Below, in pieces: positions 51,997 to 55,171 of a stretch of 55,171 bases of DNA. The stretch covers positions 1-55,171 of the forward strand of contig CAZNYC010000007.1 of assembly GCA_964577175.1 (NCBI GenBank), given 5' to 3'. The notes below the pieces were generated by a model. It saw only the letters and a list, made by a program, of their open reading frames with translations, was not told the DNA's origin and made no database searches. Numbering within the stretch: the stretch's first letter is position 1; each line of letters opens with the position of its first letter. The translations under genes were made by a program, and so were the position numbers. This DNA is from BS750m-G62 sp964577175 (GTDB lineage Bacteria; Planctomycetota; Phycisphaerae; FEN-1346).

Positions 51997-53232
51997 TCAC
52001 ATACACATCCGCCACGGCGCCCGTTTGGGCCGGTCGAGCCAGCGGGCGATCTCCGCATCGCCCACGACCTCTTCCGTCTCGGGGTTCCACTTGAAGCCGC
52101 GCCCCACCCAGTAGGCGATGTTGCCCAGGTGGCAGACGGTGACGGTGCGATGGGCGACCTCGATGTCGCGGAAGGGGCGCTCGCGCGTCTTGACGCAGTG
52201 GAGGAAGTCGCCGATGATGCCGCCGCGGCCTTTGTAGTTGGGGATGTCGTAGTCGGGCGGCCGCTCGCCGCGCTCGTTCCAGGCGACGGTCCGCTTCGTG
52301 CCGACGATCTTCATGCGGCCCTGGGCCACCTCGCCCGGGGCGCGGTACATGCGGATGCCGCTGGCGTAGATATACGTCAGGTACTTGTAGTCCTTGCCGT
52401 CCGGCGGGTGGACCTCGACGGGCCCGGTGTCCTGGAGGTTCGCGGCAAAGAGGGCGCCGCCGAAGTTGTGGGCGCCCCAGTCGGTCATCCCGCCGCCGGA
52501 GTACGCCCGCCACGGGCGGAAGTTCAGCCGGCCGCGGTTGAACGGCGCCCACGGCGCGGGGCCGAGCCACAGGTCCCAGTCCAGGCCCGCCGGGACGTCC
52601 TGCTCCGGCAGATAGCACAGCCGCGACGGGCCGCCGCAACTGACGTAGATTTCCTTGATGTCGCCGACCGCCCCGCTGCGGGTCCAGCGATGGAGCCAGT
52701 TGCAGTCGCCCCACACGCGCTGGCTGCCGCCCGAATACACCCGGCCGAGACGGCGGGCCGTCTCGGTCAGGACCCGCCCCTCCCGCACGTCCAGCGTCTC
52801 GGGCTTCTCGCTGAACACATCCTTGCCGTGACGCATCGCGTCCATGCCGATGATGGCGTGCCAGTGGTCGGGCGTGGCGATCATGATGGCGTCGACGTCG
52901 TCGCGGCGGGTGATGTCGCGGAAATCGTTGACGGCGTCGCAGCCCGTGTCGCCGTACCGCTCGTCGACGACGCGTTTGGCGGCGTAGCGTTTCTCGGCCA
53001 CCACGTCGCAGACGGAGTTGACCTGGACCTCCTCGTGGCCGAGGAAACCGCGCATGTCGCCCGAGCCGCGTCCGCCCATGCCGATGCAGCCGGTGGCGAT
53101 GCGGTTGCTGGGCGCGGGGCGGTCGCCCGCGCCGAGGACGGTGGCGGGGACGACCCACGGGGCCGCGGCCCCCGCCGCCGCCAGGGCCTTCAGGAACCGC
53201 CGCCGCGTGGTGGTGATCGTGCGAGTGGCCAT
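51997..53232 (-). CDS. Tat-exported Gfo/Idh/MocA oxidoreductase, copy 3
   Basis: 411 residues. Signal TRRRFLKALAAAGAAAPWVV; Rossmann RIATGCIGMGGRGSGDMRGF; DVFSEKPETLDVREGRVLTE holds the EKP motif, followed by Glu in place of the common Leu; NFRPWRAYSGGGMTDWGAHN and GGIIGDFLHCVKTRERP are typical of the planctomycete subgroup. Predicted periplasmic sugar oxidoreductase. About 30% alike in pattern to copy 2, so an old paralog rather than a recent duplication. GGAGGAG lies upstream of the ATG. Confidence 0.9.
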   Translation of the reverse strand: MATRTITTTRRRFLKALAAAGAAAPWVVPATVLGAGDRPAPSNRIATGCIGMGGRGSGDMRGFLGHEEVQVNSVCDVVAEKRYAAKRVVDERYGDTGCDAVNDFRDITRRDDVDAIMIATPDHWHAIIGMDAMRHGKDVFSEKPETLDVREGRVLTETARRLGRVYSGGSQRVWGDCNWLHRWTRSGAVGDIKEIYVSCGGPSRLCYLPEQDVPAGLDWDLWLGPAPWAPFNRGRLNFRPWRAYSGGGMTDWGAHNFGGALFAANLQDTGPVEVHPPDGKDYKYLTYIYASGIRMYRAPGEVAQGRMKIVGTKRTVAWNERGERPPDYDIPNYKGRGGIIGDFLHCVKTRERPFRDIEVAHRTVTVCHLGNIAYWVGRGFKWNPETEEVVGDAEIARWLDRPKRAPWRMCM

Positions 53233-53364
53233 GAACGTGTCTCCTCCTGGTTCGATGACTTGGTGCGGCGCCCGGACCGCAACGTCCCTCGCCGGCGGGG
53301 TGGCATGCCCGCCCGTTTTAACGGCCCGGCCGAATGGGAGTATCGGTCATCCCGCGCCGGGGGC

Positions 53365-53393
53365 ATCGTAGCACGGAGCGCCGGCGGCGTCCA
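53365..53393 (-). promoter_or_regulatory. Promoter of the third Gfo/Idh/MocA gene
   Basis: Minus strand TGGACG (53393-53388), 17 bp, TACGAT (53370-53365). Confidence 0.35.
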
Positions 53394-53410
53394 CCGTTTC
53401 GGTGCGACGG

Positions 53411-53439
53411 TTGCGTCCCGCCGCCGGGCCTGCTATAGA
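53411..53439 (+). promoter_or_regulatory. Promoter of the PHP-domain gene
   Basis: TTGCGT (53411-53416), 17 bp, TATAGA (53434-53439), similar to the ACT-operon promoter. It is 340 bp upstream of the start codon, with repeats filling the space. Confidence 0.45.
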
Positions 53440-53454
53440 TGGGGCGAACGTCCG

Positions 53455-53760
53455 GCCGTGGCACGCGGCGCACGAACGGTCCACGCAGGCTGCCCGGCGC
53501 GGAGCGGCCCGTGTTCGCCGGCCCGCTTGCGGGCCGCGCGCCGTTTCCAACGCCCGGCCATGAGCGACGGCGGTGGCCAGGCCCCCGGCCGGGCAAGACC
53601 GGCCGGGCCACACGTGCGCGTTCGCACGGCCGGGCAAGACCGGCCGTGGCACGCGGGGCGTGCAGCGCGGCGGGTACGGAGACCTGCCCCGCCCGTCGCG
53701 CGGTGCCCCATCTTGGGCACCGCGCGACGGGCAAGACTGCCCACCGCGCAAAACTCGGAA
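53455..53760. repeat. Stack of palindromic repeats in the PHP-gene leader
   Basis: In order: fragments around GGCCGTGGCACGCGGCGCAC, family E (53552-53613), CGGGCAAGACCGGCCGTGGC, a family C hairpin (53665-53692) and GTCGCGCGGTGCCCCATCTT with GGGCACCGCGCGAC (~53695-53729). No gene is visible in this 306-bp stretch. Confidence 0.75.
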
Positions 53761-53780
53761 CAGATGACACAGGAAACCCC

Positions 53781-55079
53781 ATGACCGAATCCATCGCCGA
53801 CCTCGAATCCCGCCTCGACGCCTTCGACCGGGCGGAGCGCGAGCGCGCCCTCGATGAACTCCTCGCCCGCGTCCGCGACGGCCGCATCGCCCTGCCCGCC
53901 CCGGAGGCGAAGGTCAACCTGCACGCCCACTCGTTCTACTCGTTCAACGCGCTGGGGTACTCGCCGACGCACATCGTCTGGCGGGCCCGGCGGGAGGGGC
54001 TCCGGGCCGTCGGCCTCGTGGACTTCGACCTCCTCGACGGCGCCGACGAGTTCCACCGGGCCGGACGCCGGCTCGGCATCCCGACCGTGGCGGGCCTGGA
54101 GACACGGGCGTACATCCCGGAGTTCGCCGACCGCGAAATCAACTCGCCCGGCGAGCCCGGCATCGTCTACCACATGGTGACGGGCGTGGCGGGCTCGGCG
54201 GTGGAGGACCCGTGGGCCCGCGCGTTCGCCGAGATGCTCCGCACCTCCGCCCGCCGGCGGAACGAGTCCGTCGTCGAGCGCGTCAACGCGTACCTCGGCC
54301 CGGTCGTCCTGGATTACGGGGCGGACGTGCTGCCCCTCTCCCCCTCCGGCACGCCGACGGAGCGGCACCTGTGCGTCGCCTACGAGCGGAAGGCCGAGTC
54401 CGTCTACCCGGACGCCGGCGACCGCGCCCGGTTCTGGGCCGACCGTCTCGATACGCCGGCCGACGAGACGGCCGACCTCCTCTCGGACAGCCGCCGCCTC
54501 CAGGCCCTCATCCGCCGCAAGACCATGAAGCGCGGCGGCGTGGGGTACCAGGAACCCGGCCCGGACACCTTCCCCATGATGACGGAGGTCAACCGCTTCG
54601 CGCTGGCGGTCGGGGCCATTCCGACCGCCACGTGGCTCGACGGCACCCGCCGGGGCGAGCAGGACATCGAGGAACTCCTCGACCTGCACCAGGCCGCCGG
54701 CTCCGCCGCCCTCAACGTCATCCCCGACCGCAACTGGAACGTGCCCGACCCGGACACGAAGGGCACGAAACTCGCGAACCTGTACGACATCGTCGAGCGG
54801 GCCGAGCGGCGCCAGATGCCGCTGGTGGTCGGCACGGAGATGAACGCCCCGGGCCAGCGGTTCGTGGATGCGTTCGAGGCGGCGGAACTCAAGCCCGTGC
54901 GCGACGCCTTTCTCCGCAGCGCCGACGTCCTGCTCGGGCACAGCGCCGCGGTGCTCGCGGGCGAGCCCGGCTACGCCGCCGCAGAAACCAGCGACCGGTT
55001 CGATACGGCGGAGGAGAAGAACGCCCGCTTCGCCGAGCGCGGCCGCGCGTGGCGGGAGGAGGTCTTCGGGAATTCCTAA
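53781..55079 (+). CDS. PHP-domain phosphoesterase-like protein
   Basis: 432 residues, no signal. After a short helical N-terminus comes NLHAHSFYSFNALGYSPTHI, the PHP metal motif HxH, then VGLVDFDLLDGADEFHRAGR, IPTVAGLETRAYIPEF and, near the end, MPLVVGTEMNAPGQ with VLLGHSA. PHP domains hydrolyse phosphoesters with a di- or trinuclear metal site, as in histidinol phosphatase; the substrate here is unknown. AGGAAA 6 nt upstream sets the ATG at 53781. Confidence 0.85.
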   Translation: MTESIADLESRLDAFDRAERERALDELLARVRDGRIALPAPEAKVNLHAHSFYSFNALGYSPTHIVWRARREGLRAVGLVDFDLLDGADEFHRAGRRLGIPTVAGLETRAYIPEFADREINSPGEPGIVYHMVTGVAGSAVEDPWARAFAEMLRTSARRRNESVVERVNAYLGPVVLDYGADVLPLSPSGTPTERHLCVAYERKAESVYPDAGDRARFWADRLDTPADETADLLSDSRRLQALIRRKTMKRGGVGYQEPGPDTFPMMTEVNRFALAVGAIPTATWLDGTRRGEQDIEELLDLHQAAGSAALNVIPDRNWNVPDPDTKGTKLANLYDIVERAERRQMPLVVGTEMNAPGQRFVDAFEAAELKPVRDAFLRSADVLLGHSAAVLAGEPGYAAAETSDRFDTAEEKNARFAERGRAWREEVFGNS

Positions 55080-55088
55080 ATGGCAACC

Positions 55089-55171
55089 GTAGGGTGGGTG
55101 CTCTGCACCCACCGTCGTTCCTCAAGCTGCGTGGGTGCAAGCACCCACCGTCGTTCCTCAAGCTGCGTGGG
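55089..55171. repeat. Family F palindrome with tandem unit, running off the window
   Basis: GTAGGGTGGGTGCTCTGCAC with CCACCG, then the 31-bp stretch at 55105-55135 is repeated exactly at 55141-55171 (period 36). The array may continue beyond the window. Confidence 0.8.

Overview
The window is about 68% GC and looks like part of a metagenome-assembled scaffold from a Planctomycetota-type (PVC) bacterium. I infer this from gene content only: exported (Tat) Gfo/Idh/MocA oxidoreductases, DUF1080, ThuA and sulfatase proteins, a terpenoid-cyclase-barrel/DUF4159 protein, a fused SecDF, and a TPR protein carrying two RNA-polymerase alpha-CTD-like domains. Class or genus cannot be decided. Two 100-N gaps (18673-18772, 51785-51884) are each flanked by the same 55 bases on both sides, which is the signature of contig ends that overlap by an assembly k-mer.

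Layout. 1-5674: tmRNA (minus) with its own promoter, divergent from a Y-family polymerase (dinB type) followed by an error-prone DnaE2-type polymerase; a 31-bp palindrome sits just downstream of the dinB promoter. 5798-16630 (all minus): housekeeping genes running from a TPR/alpha-CTD protein through queH, a SpoIID-like lipoprotein, tgt, yajC and secDF to a LysM protein and a DUF72 protein. queH and tgt are both queuosine-tRNA genes. 17160-20723: an MFS-like transporter divergent from an ACT-domain/UPF0210 pair. 20784-55079: mostly single genes or short operons for carbohydrate use: a GH43-like protein, PL10 pectate lyase, cupin, LsrF-like aldolase with DhaK/DhaL and a small VOC protein, an SGNH hydrolase, DUF4159, an unrecognised 762-aa secreted protein, DUF4091, a sulfatase, three exported Gfo/Idh/MocA oxidoreductases, three TIM-barrel sugar isomerase-like proteins, PIG-L and NagB-like proteins, two ThuA proteins, DUF1080, a SIS isomerase and a PHP protein. 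Most of these enzymes carry Tat, Sec or lipoprotein signals, so much of the chemistry probably happens in the periplasm, with 3-keto-sugar chemistry (Gfo/Idh/MocA + ThuA + DUF1080) as a plausible theme.

The most striking property is invasion by several families of short palindromic repeats. The commonest (ends TGTCATTCTGAG / CTCAGAATGACA) has about twelve copies plus halves in 55 kb. Copies lie not only between genes but inside coding sequence while keeping frame: dnaE2 carries two copies plus a third, different insert, and tgt carries a 164-bp element with 10-bp terminal inverted repeats inside its zinc-binding site, adding about 54 residues. The start codon and N-terminus of the pectate lyase also come from repeat sequence. 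No transposase or RAYT gene is visible in the window, so the mobilising enzyme must be elsewhere.
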